Positions 7,512 to 15,288 of a stretch of 33,832 nt of DNA are shown here, in pieces. The notes under the pieces were generated by a model, which saw nothing but the letters and a program-made list of their open reading frames with translations, made no database searches and was not told where the DNA came from. Both the position numbers and the translations under genes were made by a program. The DNA lies in assembly GCF_030530635.1 (NCBI RefSeq), contig NZ_JAUMUL010000036.1:1-33832 (forward strand), written 5' to 3'. Every line of letters begins with the position of its first letter. The stretch's first letter is position 1. The stretch comes from Actinomyces sp. GTDB lineage: Bacteria > Actinomycetota > Actinomycetes > Actinomycetales > Actinomycetaceae.

Positions 7512-8990
7512 ATGCCCCTCGTCGCCGGCGTCGACTCCTCGACGCAGTCCTGCAAGCTTGTCGTCCGGGATGCCGCTACCGGCGCCCTGGTCCGTGAGGC
7601 CAAGGCCTCCCACCCGGACGGCTCCGAAACCCATCCGGACCACTGGTGGGCCGCACTAAGCGAAGTGATCGACGCCGTCGGTGGCCTGGACGACGTCGCC
7701 GCCCTGAGCGTGGGCGGGCAGCAGCACGGCATGGTGGTCCTCGACGCCGCCGGCGAGGTCATCCGCCCGGCCTTGCTGTGGAATGACACTCGCAGCGCCG
7801 GCGCCGCCCGCGACCTGATCCGCGAACTCGGCGACGGCGATGAGGCCGCCGGGGCCAAGGCCTGGGCCGACGCCGTCGGCTCGGTGCTCGTGGCCTCCCT
7901 GACCATCACCAAGCTGCGTTGGCTGGCGGATAACGAGCCCGAGAACGCGGCGCGTATCGCCGCCGTCTGCCTGCCGCACGACTGGCTCACCTGGAAACTG
8001 TCCGGCGCCGCCTCGCTGGACACCTTGGTCACCGACCGCTCCGACGCCTCCGGCACCGGCTACTTCGACTCGGTGACCGACACCTACCGCCGCGACCTGC
8101 TCGCGCTCGCCCTGCGCCGCAGCGAGGCCGAGGTCGCCGACATCGTATTGCCCCGCGTCGTCGGCCCACACGAGGAGGCTGCCCGCGGCGGCGCCTTCAC
8201 CACTCCGGCGGGGAAGGCGCGGGACCTGACCCATCTGGTGCTCGGGCCGGGTTGTGGTGACAACGCCGGCGCCGCCCTCGGACTCGGCCTGCGCCCCGGC
8301 GCCACCAGCGTCTCCCTGGGCACCTCCGGTGTGGTCGCCGCCGTCTCCGCCACCCCCACCCACGACGCCTCCGGGCTGGTCACCGGCTTCGCCGACGCCA
8401 CCGGCGCCTTCCTGCCGTTGGCCTGCACGCTGAACGCCGCCCGCATCCTGGACGCCGCCAAGCAGGTGCTGGGTGTGTCCTACGAGGAATTCGACCGGCT
8501 GGCCCTGTCCGCCGAGCCCGGTGCCGCCGGGCTGGTGCACGTCCCCTACCTGGAGGGCGAGCGCACCCCGAACCTGCCCGAGGCCACCGGCATGCTCACC
8601 GGCATGACCCTGGCCTCGCTCACCCCCGCCAACTATGCGCGCGCCGCCGTCGAGGGACTGCTGTGCCTGATGGGTGCGGGCGTGGACGCCGTGCGCGCCC
8701 AGGGCGTCGAGGTCGACGCCGTCATGCTGGTGGGTGGGGGAGTGAAGTGGGCCTGTGCCCGCCAGCTCGCCCCGGCCGTGCTCGGCGTCCCGGTGGATGT
8801 GCCCGAGCCCGGCGAGTACGTCGCCAACGGCGCGGCCAAGCAGGCGGCCTGGGTGCTCGCCGGGGGCGAGGAGCCGCCCGTCTGGGAACTCGGCCCGGTT
8901 GAGCACCTGACCGCCCCGCCCCAGCCCGCGGTGCGCGCCGCCTACGACGCGGTCGCGGCGCTGGTGGCCGCCGCCCAGCAGGACGGCTGA
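7512..8990 (+). CDS. xylB: Xylulokinase, FGGY family
   Basis: A protein of 492 residues that phosphorylates D-xylulose to xylulose-5-phosphate, delivering xylose to the pentose phosphate pathway. The N-terminal ATPase-type segment is GVDSSTQSCKLVV. SVGGQQHGMVVLD is the usual substrate-site motif of xylulokinases. The catalytic aspartate is probably D250 in GPGCGDNAGAALG, and the C-terminal adenine/phosphate motif is VGGGVKWACARQLA. AAGGA just ahead of the ATG supports the start. The length is normal for the family. It probably shares a transcript with xylA and is followed by a GC-rich hairpin. Confidence 0.95.
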   Translation: MPLVAGVDSSTQSCKLVVRDAATGALVREAKASHPDGSETHPDHWWAALSEVIDAVGGLDDVAALSVGGQQHGMVVLDAAGEVIRPALLWNDTRSAGAARDLIRELGDGDEAAGAKAWADAVGSVLVASLTITKLRWLADNEPENAARIAAVCLPHDWLTWKLSGAASLDTLVTDRSDASGTGYFDSVTDTYRRDLLALALRRSEAEVADIVLPRVVGPHEEAARGGAFTTPAGKARDLTHLVLGPGCGDNAGAALGLGLRPGATSVSLGTSGVVAAVSATPTHDASGLVTGFADATGAFLPLACTLNAARILDAAKQVLGVSYEEFDRLALSAEPGAAGLVHVPYLEGERTPNLPEATGMLTGMTLASLTPANYARAAVEGLLCLMGAGVDAVRAQGVEVDAVMLVGGGVKWACARQLAPAVLGVPVDVPEPGEYVANGAAKQAAWVLAGGEEPPVWELGPVEHLTAPPQPAVRAAYDAVAALVAAAQQDG

Positions 8991-9004
8991 CAACAGGCCG
9001 GGCC

Positions 9005-9031
9005 GGGGCGGGGCGCTGCGGGCCCCGCCCC
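9005..9031 (+). terminator. GC-rich stem-loop after xylB
   Basis: A perfect 10-bp stem, GGGGCGGGGC (9005-9014) with GCCCCGCCCC (9022-9031), has a 7-nt loop and starts 15 bp after the xylB stop. No T-tract follows. Instead the 41-bp repeat copy 2 begins four bases later. It is placed between convergent genes. Confidence 0.65.
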
Positions 9032-9034
9032 TCG

Positions 9035-9075
9035 CCGAGGTCGGTCGTTGTTCCCGCCGAGGTCGGTCGATATGG
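9035..9075 (+). repeat. 41-bp 3'-end repeat, copy 2
   Basis: The same 41-bp element as at 2814 and 20196, with both CGAGGTCGGTCG cores intact and the terminal GATATGG. It lies between the xylB hairpin and the stop of the convergent LacI gene (9084), 9 bp from the latter. It keeps the orientation seen at the other two sites. Confidence 0.8.
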
Positions 9076-9083
9076 CGCGGTCG

Positions 9084-10118
9084 CTACCCCTGCGGCGGCG
9101 CCGTGGACTTGCGCTCGACCAGACGGGTGGGGATCTTGACCGAACCGATGGTGCGCCTGGTCCCGGTTCCCGTGGAGTCACCGGCGAGGTCGAGGGCCGC
9201 TTCGACGGCGCGCGCCCCCATCGTTTCCAGGGCCTGGTGGATGGTGGTGAGCGGGGGTGCGGCGCATTCGGCCAGGAAGGTGTCGTCGAAGCCCACCACA
9301 CTGAGAGCGGCGGGCACTGAAACCCCGCGCTGACGGGCCGCCTCATACACGCCGATCGCGGAGACGTCGCAGGCGCACATGACGGCGGTGGGCCTGCGCT
9401 CGCTTTCCAGATCCAGCAGGCTGAGTCCCGCCCTTACGCCGGTGTCGTAGGTGTAGCTGTCTCCCAGAACCAGTGCCGGATCGACGTCGAGACCGGCGTC
9501 CATCATGGCGGAGCGGAAGCCGAGCAGGCGTTCGCGTGCCGGCAGGGAGCGCTGCGGCCCGGCGACGAAGGCGATGCGCTGGTGTCCCAGCGCGAGCAGG
9601 TGCTGGGTGGCGGTCATGCCGCCGTTCCAGTTGGTGGAAGAGATCTCCAGCACGCCGTCGGGGGTCTCCTGAGCCGGGTCCACGGTGATAACCGGAAGCC
9701 GGAGTGAGCGGGCGGCGTCGAGTTGCGCATCGGACAGCTCCATGGTGACCACGATCAGTGCCAAATGCCCCTCGGCCACGATCCTGCGCACCCAGGAGTC
9801 TGCCGTGGACTCTCGGCGGTTGTTGAAGGAGCGGACATCCAGAATGGCGCCGTGGTCGTGCGCGGCGGCGACGGCCCCGGCCAGCACTCGGTTGGTGTAG
9901 TAGGTGTCGAGGGAGTCGAAGACGATTGTGAGCGTCGGGGAAGTGCGCTCCGCGGATGTCGGCGCCTCGTAGCCGAGTTGCTCCGCCAGATCCAGGATTT
10001 GTCGCCGTGTGCGGGCGGAGACGTCCTGACGGCCATTGATCGCCTTGGACACGGTTGCGCGCGAGACTTTCGCCGCCGCGGCGATGGTGTCGAGCGTAAC
10101 GCGTTCGCGCGGTGCCAC
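9084..10118 (-). CDS. LacI-family transcriptional regulator
   Basis: A protein of 344 residues. The helix-turn-helix and hinge start at once: VTLDTIAAAAKVSRATVSKAINGRQDVSART, followed by a periplasmic-binding-protein-like sensor domain (LTIVFDSLDTYYTNRVLAG... VVGFDDTFLAECAAPPLTTIHQ). The GTG at 10118 is chosen over an upstream ATG at 10190 because GGAGGA lies four bases before it and LacI homology starts there. The gene diverges from the CE7 esterase, whose promoter region carries CGAAA boxes, so it is a good candidate regulator of the esterase and possibly of the aldouronate operon. The effector is unknown, and a xylo- or aldouronic oligosaccharide is an inference from context. Confidence 0.87.
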   Translation of the reverse strand: MAPRERVTLDTIAAAAKVSRATVSKAINGRQDVSARTRRQILDLAEQLGYEAPTSAERTSPTLTIVFDSLDTYYTNRVLAGAVAAAHDHGAILDVRSFNNRRESTADSWVRRIVAEGHLALIVVTMELSDAQLDAARSLRLPVITVDPAQETPDGVLEISSTNWNGGMTATQHLLALGHQRIAFVAGPQRSLPARERLLGFRSAMMDAGLDVDPALVLGDSYTYDTGVRAGLSLLDLESERRPTAVMCACDVSAIGVYEAARQRGVSVPAALSVVGFDDTFLAECAAPPLTTIHQALETMGARAVEAALDLAGDSTGTGTRRTIGSVKIPTRLVERKSTAPPQG

Positions 10119-10167
10119 AGCGTCCTCCGTTCTCGGGTAGATCCCGACCGGCGTCAGCAGAAGCCGG

Positions 10168-10189
10168 TTGTACAGGTGTTGTACCTGCA
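10168..10189. promoter_or_regulatory. Direct/inverted repeat upstream of LacI gene
   Basis: Two abutting 11-mers, TTGTACAGGTG and TTGTACCTGCA, also form the inverted repeat CAGGT-N5-ACCTG (10173-10187). The site is 50 bp ahead of the LacI-type gene's GTG, where an autoregulatory operator or promoter would lie. It differs from the CGAAA boxes seen on the esterase side. Confidence 0.35.
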
Positions 10190-10260
10190 AGCGTAATGGT
10201 CGCCGAACGGCAGGCCGCAGGTGGGGGCACGGATGCCGATCTCGGTACGGCGACCTTGCC

Positions 10261-10289
10261 TTGTGTCAAGGGGAACCCGCTTCTAGACT
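10261..10289 (+). promoter_or_regulatory. Predicted promoter of the CE7 esterase
   Basis: TTGTGT (10261-10266), a 17-bp spacer and TAGACT (10284-10289) form a plausible promoter about 90 bp before the esterase start. The CGAAA-box cluster begins 12 bp after the -10 hexamer, that is at the predicted transcription start. Confidence 0.45.
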
Positions 10290-10300
10290 CAACGCACATC

Positions 10301-10325
10301 CGAAAACATGCGAAAAAACACGAAA
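10301..10325 (+). promoter_or_regulatory. Three CGAAA boxes phased at 10 bp
   Basis: CGAAAACATG, CGAAAAAACA and CGAAA begin at 10301, 10311 and 10321. The same half-site thus recurs exactly once per helical turn, just downstream of the predicted -10. CGAAA/TTTCG half-sites are typical of xylan-responsive operators in actinobacteria, and similar ones are found at three other promoters in this window. The likely binder is one of the two LacI proteins. Confidence 0.45.
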
Positions 10326-10380
10326 GTCAGTCGGAGGGCGCTTCCCGCCACCGGTGGTCGGCGGGAGAAGGATGGTGCAC

Positions 10381-11367
10381 ATGGCGGTCTTGCCCGAGTC
10401 ACTCGGCCCGCTGCCTGCGGTGACCGTGGCGGAGCCGGCGGACTTCGACAGTTTCTGGGAGCGGACGCTGGGCCGGGCGCGCAGCCACGACCCCGATGCG
10501 ATGCTGGTTGAACGCGTCGGCGTCACACAGCCCCTGGCTGAGCTACGCTACTGGGACTTGTCCTTCAGTGGCTTCGCCGGTCAGCGAGTACGGGCATGGC
10601 TGTCCCGCCCGGCGAGCCGCGACGGCGAGGTGCTGCCCTGCGTGGTTCAGATCCCGGGGTACGGCCGGGGACGCGGCCTGCCGGGGGAGATTCCGCACGT
10701 GGCCGCCTCGGGAATGGCCCACCTGCTGCTTGACGTACGCGGCCAGGGCTACGGATACGGCAGCGGCGGCGACACCCCCGACCCCGACGCCGGGGCCCCG
10801 GAGGCTCCCGGTGTGGTAACCCGCGGCATCGCATCCCCCGATACCTACTACTACCGGCGCCTGATCGTGGATGCGGTGCGAGCCGTGGACGCCGCGCGGG
10901 CACTGCCCGATGTCGATGCGAGGCGCGTCTTCGTCATGGGGAACTCGCAGGGCGGCGGTGTGGCGCTGGCGGTGGCAGGGCTGGTGCCCGACCTGTGCGG
11001 GGTAACCGTCTCCGTGCCCTTCCTGTGCGACGTGCCCGCCGTATACCAGCTTGCTCAGGGGGAGCCTTATGCGGAACTCGCACGCTATTTGGCGGTGCGC
11101 AGAACCGGGCGCGAGGAGGTTCTCCGCACGCTGTCGTACGTCGACGGCGTCAACCACGCCCGGCGCGCCCAGGCCCCTTCGTTGTGGGGGCTGGGGCTGC
11201 GCGACACCTGCTGTCCTCCGCTCGGAGGACAGCAGGCACTGGCCGCATACGCCGGTCCTGCACAGGTGGAGATCTATCCCGACAACGGTCACGAGGGCGG
11301 GGAGTTCCACTACCTGCGCCGCCAGCTCGCATGGATCCGGGAGCGTTGCGCAGGAACGACGTCCTAA
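10381..11367 (+). CDS. axeA: Acetyl(xylan) esterase / cephalosporin-C deacetylase, CE7
   Basis: A protein of 328 residues of the alpha/beta-hydrolase CE7 family, which removes acetyl groups from xylooligosaccharides. All family motifs are visible: RGQ (120-122), GNSQGG with the nucleophile S189, D275 in LRDTCCPP, and H304 in GHEGG. The length matches the usual 320-330. There is no signal peptide, so it acts inside the cell on imported oligomers. The ATG at 10381 is preferred to one at 10372 because GAGAAGG then lies at a normal distance. The CCPPLGGQQ segment next to the catalytic aspartate is encoded by a perfect 14-bp inverted repeat (11207-11220 with 11223-11236). The lplB operon follows after 209 bp with its own promoter. 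Confidence 0.9.
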   Translation: MAVLPESLGPLPAVTVAEPADFDSFWERTLGRARSHDPDAMLVERVGVTQPLAELRYWDLSFSGFAGQRVRAWLSRPASRDGEVLPCVVQIPGYGRGRGLPGEIPHVAASGMAHLLLDVRGQGYGYGSGGDTPDPDAGAPEAPGVVTRGIASPDTYYYRRLIVDAVRAVDAARALPDVDARRVFVMGNSQGGGVALAVAGLVPDLCGVTVSVPFLCDVPAVYQLAQGEPYAELARYLAVRRTGREEVLRTLSYVDGVNHARRAQAPSLWGLGLRDTCCPPLGGQQALAAYAGPAQVEIYPDNGHEGGEFHYLRRQLAWIRERCAGTTS

Positions 11368-11476
11368 AAGTTTCGTTGTAGGGCAATTGGAGGCAACCTG
11401 CGCGATGTGGTCGGAAGAGACCTACAATCTGCGCCGTTTCGCCGTTTTGCATTGTGAGTACGGGAAGACAAAACCC

Positions 11477-11505
11477 TTGACCCGGGAGGTGTGCGGGGCT
11501 ACTCT
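11477..11505 (+). promoter_or_regulatory. Predicted promoter of the lplB operon
   Basis: TTGACC (11477-11482), a 17-bp spacer and TACTCT (11500-11505) lie 72 bp before the lplB start. The predicted start of transcription (about 11512) precedes two CGAAA boxes. This is the only convincing promoter seen for the six-gene operon 11577-20171. Confidence 0.55.
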
Positions 11506-11519
11506 AAGGCGGTCGCCAG

Positions 11520-11544
11520 CGAAAGCTGATGCGAAAAGATTCGC
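11520..11544 (+). promoter_or_regulatory. Possible operator in lplB leader
   Basis: CGAAA at 11520-11524 is followed by the near-palindrome GCGAAAAGATTCGC at 11531-11544. Both lie just downstream of the predicted transcription start and before the AAGGAGGTGA ribosome-binding site at 11561. This resembles a LacI-type roadblock operator. A TTTCG half-site also lies at 11437-11441 ahead of the promoter. Confidence 0.42.
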
Positions 11545-11576
11545 TAAGGCGTTAACTCACAAGGAGGTGATGCGTC

Positions 11577-12593
11577 GTGGCAGAAGTGGTCGACACGGCG
11601 TCGCCCACACCCCAGGCGGCCAAGCGCCGTGCGTTCCGCGCGCCTGCGAGTGCGGCCGCCGGGGGGCGGACACGCAGGCATGTGGGACGATCCGGCAGGC
11701 GCAGGAGCAGCCGCCGAGGCGACTGGCAGCTCTACACCCTCGTGGTCATCCCGGTGATCTGGTTCATCGTCTTCCGGTACGCGCCGATGGTCGGCAATGT
11801 CATTGCCTTCCGCCGGTTCATGCCCGGCGGCTCGATGTACGGCGAGGAATGGGTCGGGCTGAAATACGTCCAGATGTTCATCGCGGACCCCACCTTCTGG
11901 CGGGTGTTCCGCAATACTGTGGTCATCGGCCTGTCCACACTGCTGGTGTCCTTTCCGGCGCCGATCATCCTGGCCCTGCTGCTGAACGAGGTGCGCCGGG
12001 TCTGGTTCAAGAAGATCGTCCAGACCGTCTCCTACTTGCCGCACTTCCTATCGATGGTCATCATCGCCGGGATCATCATGGAGGTCGTCGCGGTGGACGG
12101 TCCGATCAACGCCCTGATCACCGCCTTGGGCGGTCAGGCGGTCAACTTCATTCAGACGGCCAGGGCCTTCGTGCCCATCTACGTCATCTCCGACGTGTGG
12201 CAGACCGTCGGCTGGGGGACGATCCTGTACCTGGCGGCGCTGACCACCATTGATGACTCCCTGTACGAGGCCGCCCAGATCGACGGCGCTAACCGCTGGC
12301 AGCAGACTTGGCACATCACGCTGCCGGGCATTCGGCCCACCATCGTGACTCTGCTGATCCTGAACGTCGGCTCCTTCCTGGCGGTGGGCTTCGAGAAGAT
12401 CCTGCTGATCTACAACCCGCTCACCTACGAGACCGGGGACGTAATCTCGACCTACCTGTACCGCGTGGGTCTGCAATCGTCCAACTTCAGCTATGCGGCG
12501 GCCATCGGCCTGTTCGAGTCGCTGATCGGACTGATCATGGTCATGGCCGCCAACTTCGCCTCGCGCAAGTTCGCCAAGACGAGTCTGTGGTGA
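11577..12593 (+). CDS. lplB: ABC sugar transporter permease, LplB-like (aldouronate importer)
   Basis: A protein of 338 residues and a MalF-type permease of the LplB subgroup. A basic, probably cytosolic tail of about 48 residues precedes the first membrane segment (LYTLVVIPVIWFIVFRYAP). Five more hydrophobic stretches follow. The EAA loop that docks the ATPase reads YEAAQIDGANRWQQTWHITLPGI. The GTG at 11577 follows a strong AAGGAGGTGA. It pairs with the YtcP-like permease and LplA-like binding protein downstream. In Paenibacillus such a trio imports methylglucuronoxylotriose and is next to a GH67 gene, as here. The substrate is inferred from that context. No ATPase gene is present, so a shared MsmK/MsiK-type ATPase encoded elsewhere is expected. 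Confidence 0.88.
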   Translation: MAEVVDTASPTPQAAKRRAFRAPASAAAGGRTRRHVGRSGRRRSSRRGDWQLYTLVVIPVIWFIVFRYAPMVGNVIAFRRFMPGGSMYGEEWVGLKYVQMFIADPTFWRVFRNTVVIGLSTLLVSFPAPIILALLLNEVRRVWFKKIVQTVSYLPHFLSMVIIAGIIMEVVAVDGPINALITALGGQAVNFIQTARAFVPIYVISDVWQTVGWGTILYLAALTTIDDSLYEAAQIDGANRWQQTWHITLPGIRPTIVTLLILNVGSFLAVGFEKILLIYNPLTYETGDVISTYLYRVGLQSSNFSYAAAIGLFESLIGLIMVMAANFASRKFAKTSLW

Positions 12594-12599
12594 TGACGG

Positions 12600-13487
12600 A
12601 TGCCTGTGCACAACACCAAGTACGATTCGCGCAGCTATCGGGCCTTCCGTGTAATCAACACGATCATCCTCCTGGGCGTCATCTTCGTGACGCTTTTCCC
12701 CTTCCTGAACGTCGTCGCCAAGTCCTTCTCCAGCGAGGCGGCCATCTCCGCCGGGGAGGTGAACCTCGTCCCCAAGGGGTTCAACGTCACCACCTACAAG
12801 GTGGTGTTGTCGGACTCGGCCTTCTGGACGGGATATCGCAACACCATCGTGTACACGGCGGTGGCCACGCTGATCGCGCTGGTCTTCACCACCGCATTCG
12901 CCTACGTGCTGTCCAAGAAGGACCTGAAGGGGCGGAATGCGCTGGTCGGCTTCGCGGTGTTCACCATGTTCTTCAACGGCGGCCTGATCCCGAACTACAT
13001 CCTGATCACCAACCTGGGCATGAAGAACACCATCTGGGCGGTCGTACTGCCCAATGCGATCAACGTGTTCAACCTCCTGGTCATGAAGTCCTTCTTCGAG
13101 GGGCTGCCCCATGAACTGGAGGAGGCCGGTGAACTCGACGGCCTGGGCACCTACGGAATCCTCTTCCGCATCGTGCTGCCACTGTCCAAGGCGATCCTCG
13201 CCACCATGTTCCTCTTCTACGCCGTCGCCAACTGGAACGCCTGGTTCGGTGCCTTCCTGTACTTCGACGACAAGAACCTGTTCCCGGTCACCATCTACCT
13301 GCGCAACATGCTCGCGGGCGTTACCACCTCCGACTCGCTCGGCGGCGGGACCGCGGATCAGACCCAGATCTCCTCCAACCTCAGGTCGGTGACCATGGTG
13401 CTCACCTCCCTGCCGATCCTGTGCGTCTACCCCTTCGTACAGAAGTACTTCGTCACCGGCGTCACCCTCGGCTCGGTCAAGGGCTGA
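12600..13487 (+). CDS. ytcP: ABC sugar transporter permease, YtcP-like (aldouronate importer)
   Basis: A protein of 295 residues, the second permease of the importer (MalG-type, YtcP subgroup). The first membrane segment is INTIILLGVIFVTLFPFLNVVAKSF. The long loop with SSEAAISAGEVNLVPKGFN and the TMFFNGGLIPNY segment are characteristic of YtcP proteins. The EAA loop is LEEAGELDGLGTYGILFRIVLP. The gene starts 6 bp after the lplB stop and lacks a strong ribosome-binding site, suggesting translational coupling. A 136-bp gap follows before the binding-protein gene. Confidence 0.87.
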   Translation: MPVHNTKYDSRSYRAFRVINTIILLGVIFVTLFPFLNVVAKSFSSEAAISAGEVNLVPKGFNVTTYKVVLSDSAFWTGYRNTIVYTAVATLIALVFTTAFAYVLSKKDLKGRNALVGFAVFTMFFNGGLIPNYILITNLGMKNTIWAVVLPNAINVFNLLVMKSFFEGLPHELEEAGELDGLGTYGILFRIVLPLSKAILATMFLFYAVANWNAWFGAFLYFDDKNLFPVTIYLRNMLAGVTTSDSLGGGTADQTQISSNLRSVTMVLTSLPILCVYPFVQKYFVTGVTLGSVKG

Positions 13488-13586
13488 CGGACTTCCGCCG
13501 CCCAATGGTCGCCGCCCCAGTCGATTACGGGTGGGCGCAGCAGCCGCCCGCCACGATCCCATCCGTTCGCAATCCCATCCAATCCC

Positions 13587-13602
13587 GGCCGGCCCTCCGG
13601 CC
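13587..13602 (+). other. Small GC-rich hairpin ahead of binding-protein gene
   Basis: GGCCGG-CCCT-CCGGCC forms a perfect 6-bp hairpin that ends 22 bp before the ATG of the lipoprotein gene and 6 bp before its GAAAGG. It could stabilise the mRNA 5' end after processing, since binding proteins are usually made in excess of their permeases. That role is speculative. Confidence 0.3.
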
Positions 13603-13623
13603 ATATCAGAAAGGCACTCGACG

Positions 13624-15288
13624 ATGAGCCCCAGTCTCTTCTCCCACCCCATCACCCGCCGTCGGGTCGGCGCCCTGCTGGCAAGCACCGCGGCCGCCGC
13701 CGCGCTGGCGGCCTGCGGCTCCGGCTCCGACTCCGGCGGTGCGGCCCGGGGAGTGACCAACACCGCGGCCGCCATGGACGACTTCGCCGCGGATACCAGC
13801 TTCAAGGCCGGCGAGCCGCTGACCTTCACCTGCCTGTTCTCCGATCACCCCAACTACCCCTACAAGGCCGACTGGATGCTGCTTAAGGAGATCACCAACC
13901 GCACCAATGTCACCCTCGACATGACGATCGTGCCCATGTCCGACTACGAGCAGAAGCGCTCTCTGCTGATCTCCTCCGGCGACGCCCCGCTCATCCTGCC
14001 CAAGACCTATCCCGGTCAGGAGGCCGCCTTCGTCTCCTCCGGGGCGGTCCTGGCCGTGTCCGACTACTTCGATCTGATGCCCAACTTCCGCAAGAAGGTT
14101 GAGGAATGGCAGCTGGATGAGGAACTGGACACGCTGCGTCAGGCGGACGGCTCCATCTATGTCCTGCCCGGTCTGCACGAGGAGATCTGGCCCGACTACA
14201 CCTTCGAGATCCGCAAGGACCTCCTCGACGAGCAGGGACTGTCCCTGCCCACCACCTGGGAGGAGCTTCAGGACGTCATCACCAAGGTGCGTCAGCGCCA
14301 CCCGGAGATGAAGGGCATCTCCGACCGCTTCGAGGGGCTGAGCATGCTCAACCTGGCGGCGGTCTCCTACGGCACCCAGTCCGGCGGGTCCTGGGGTATG
14401 ACCACCATGGCCGAATGGGATGAGGCGACGGAGTCGTTCATCTTCTGCGGCACCTCCGACAACTACAAGGCCATGGTCACCATGCTGCGCGGCATGGTCG
14501 ACGCCGGCGTGCTCGACCCGGACTCCTTCACCCAGGACGAGGACACTGCCGTCAACACCTTCACCACCGGAAAGTCCATCGCTATCGGCACCAACTCCCA
14601 GTACGACGTCACCTACGAGACGACAATGAAGGAGACCCTCGGAGAGGGCAACTTCGAGATCGTCAAGATCCTTCAGCCGGCCGGCCCTGCTGGCGCGCTG
14701 ATCGGCGGCACTCGCCTGGAGAACGGCATCATGATCTCCTCCAAGGCCGCCGAGGACCCGAACTTCGTGGCCATGATGCAGTTCATCGACTGGCTGTGGT
14801 ACTCCGACGAGGGCGAGGAGTTCGCCAAATGGGGCGTTGAGGGCACCACCTACAACAAGGCCGCCGACGGCACCCGCACACTGGTCGATGACATCAACTA
14901 CAACGGGCTCAACCCTGCCGGAGACAAGGACCTGCGCATTGAGTACGGCTTCTCCGGAGGGGTCTTCGCCTACGGCGGCACCACCGAACTGCTCCACTCG
15001 ATGATGTTGGACAAGGAACTGGCCTGGCAGGAGGAGATGGCCGCCACTCACACGCAGAGGCCGATCGACCCGCCGGCGCCGCTGGATGAGACGCAGCGTG
15101 AGCAGGCCACGCTGCTGGTCACTCCGCTTCAGGATTACGTCATGCAGGAGACGCTTAAGTTCATCACCGGCAAACGGGACCTGTCCGAGTGGGACACCTA
15201 TGTCACGGAGTGCGAGGCGAAGGGCGTGTCCTCCTACATGGAGATCCTCAATGCGGCCCGAGCCACCTACGTGGAGAACAATGGCTGA
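13624..15288 (+). CDS. lplA: LplA-like solute-binding lipoprotein (aldouronate importer)
   Basis: A protein of 554 residues, the extracellular binding component of the LplB/YtcP importer. The signal has a twin-arginine-like TRRRVGALL followed by the lipobox LAAC with acceptor C31. Export as a Tat lipoprotein is therefore plausible. The mature part, with FKAGEPLTFTCLFSDHPNYPYK and RKDLLDEQGLSLPTTWEELQDVI, matches the large (about 500-560 residues) LplA family. GAAAGG lies 11 bases ahead of the ATG at 13624. Upstream in-frame codons from 13531 look non-coding. The stop overlaps the DUF624 gene by 8 bp. The predicted ligand is glucuronate-decorated xylooligosaccharide, by analogy with Paenibacillus clusters. 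Confidence 0.87.
   Translation: MSPSLFSHPITRRRVGALLASTAAAAALAACGSGSDSGGAARGVTNTAAAMDDFAADTSFKAGEPLTFTCLFSDHPNYPYKADWMLLKEITNRTNVTLDMTIVPMSDYEQKRSLLISSGDAPLILPKTYPGQEAAFVSSGAVLAVSDYFDLMPNFRKKVEEWQLDEELDTLRQADGSIYVLPGLHEEIWPDYTFEIRKDLLDEQGLSLPTTWEELQDVITKVRQRHPEMKGISDRFEGLSMLNLAAVSYGTQSGGSWGMTTMAEWDEATESFIFCGTSDNYKAMVTMLRGMVDAGVLDPDSFTQDEDTAVNTFTTGKSIAIGTNSQYDVTYETTMKETLGEGNFEIVKILQPAGPAGALIGGTRLENGIMISSKAAEDPNFVAMMQFIDWLWYSDEGEEFAKWGVEGTTYNKAADGTRTLVDDINYNGLNPAGDKDLRIEYGFSGGVFAYGGTTELLHSMMLDKELAWQEEMAATHTQRPIDPPAPLDETQREQATLLVTPLQDYVMQETLKFITGKRDLSEWDTYVTECEAKGVSSYMEILNAARATYVENNG

Noticed and set aside
9035..9075. 41-bp repeat considered as a CRISPR fragment
   Set aside because: There are only two 22-bp units per site, no unique spacers of regular length and no cas genes. 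The three sites are isolated and tied to gene ends.
11207..11236. Perfect inverted repeat considered as a terminator
   Set aside because: It lies well inside the esterase reading frame, which continues intact through D275 and H304, and no T-tract follows.
12048..13829. Open frame of 593 codons on the minus strand opposite the permease genes
   Set aside because: It is a shadow of the high third-position GC of lplB and ytcP on the other strand. The translation is low-complexity (Asp/Gly/Val/Gln-rich) with no recognisable motif. The plus-strand genes are certain.
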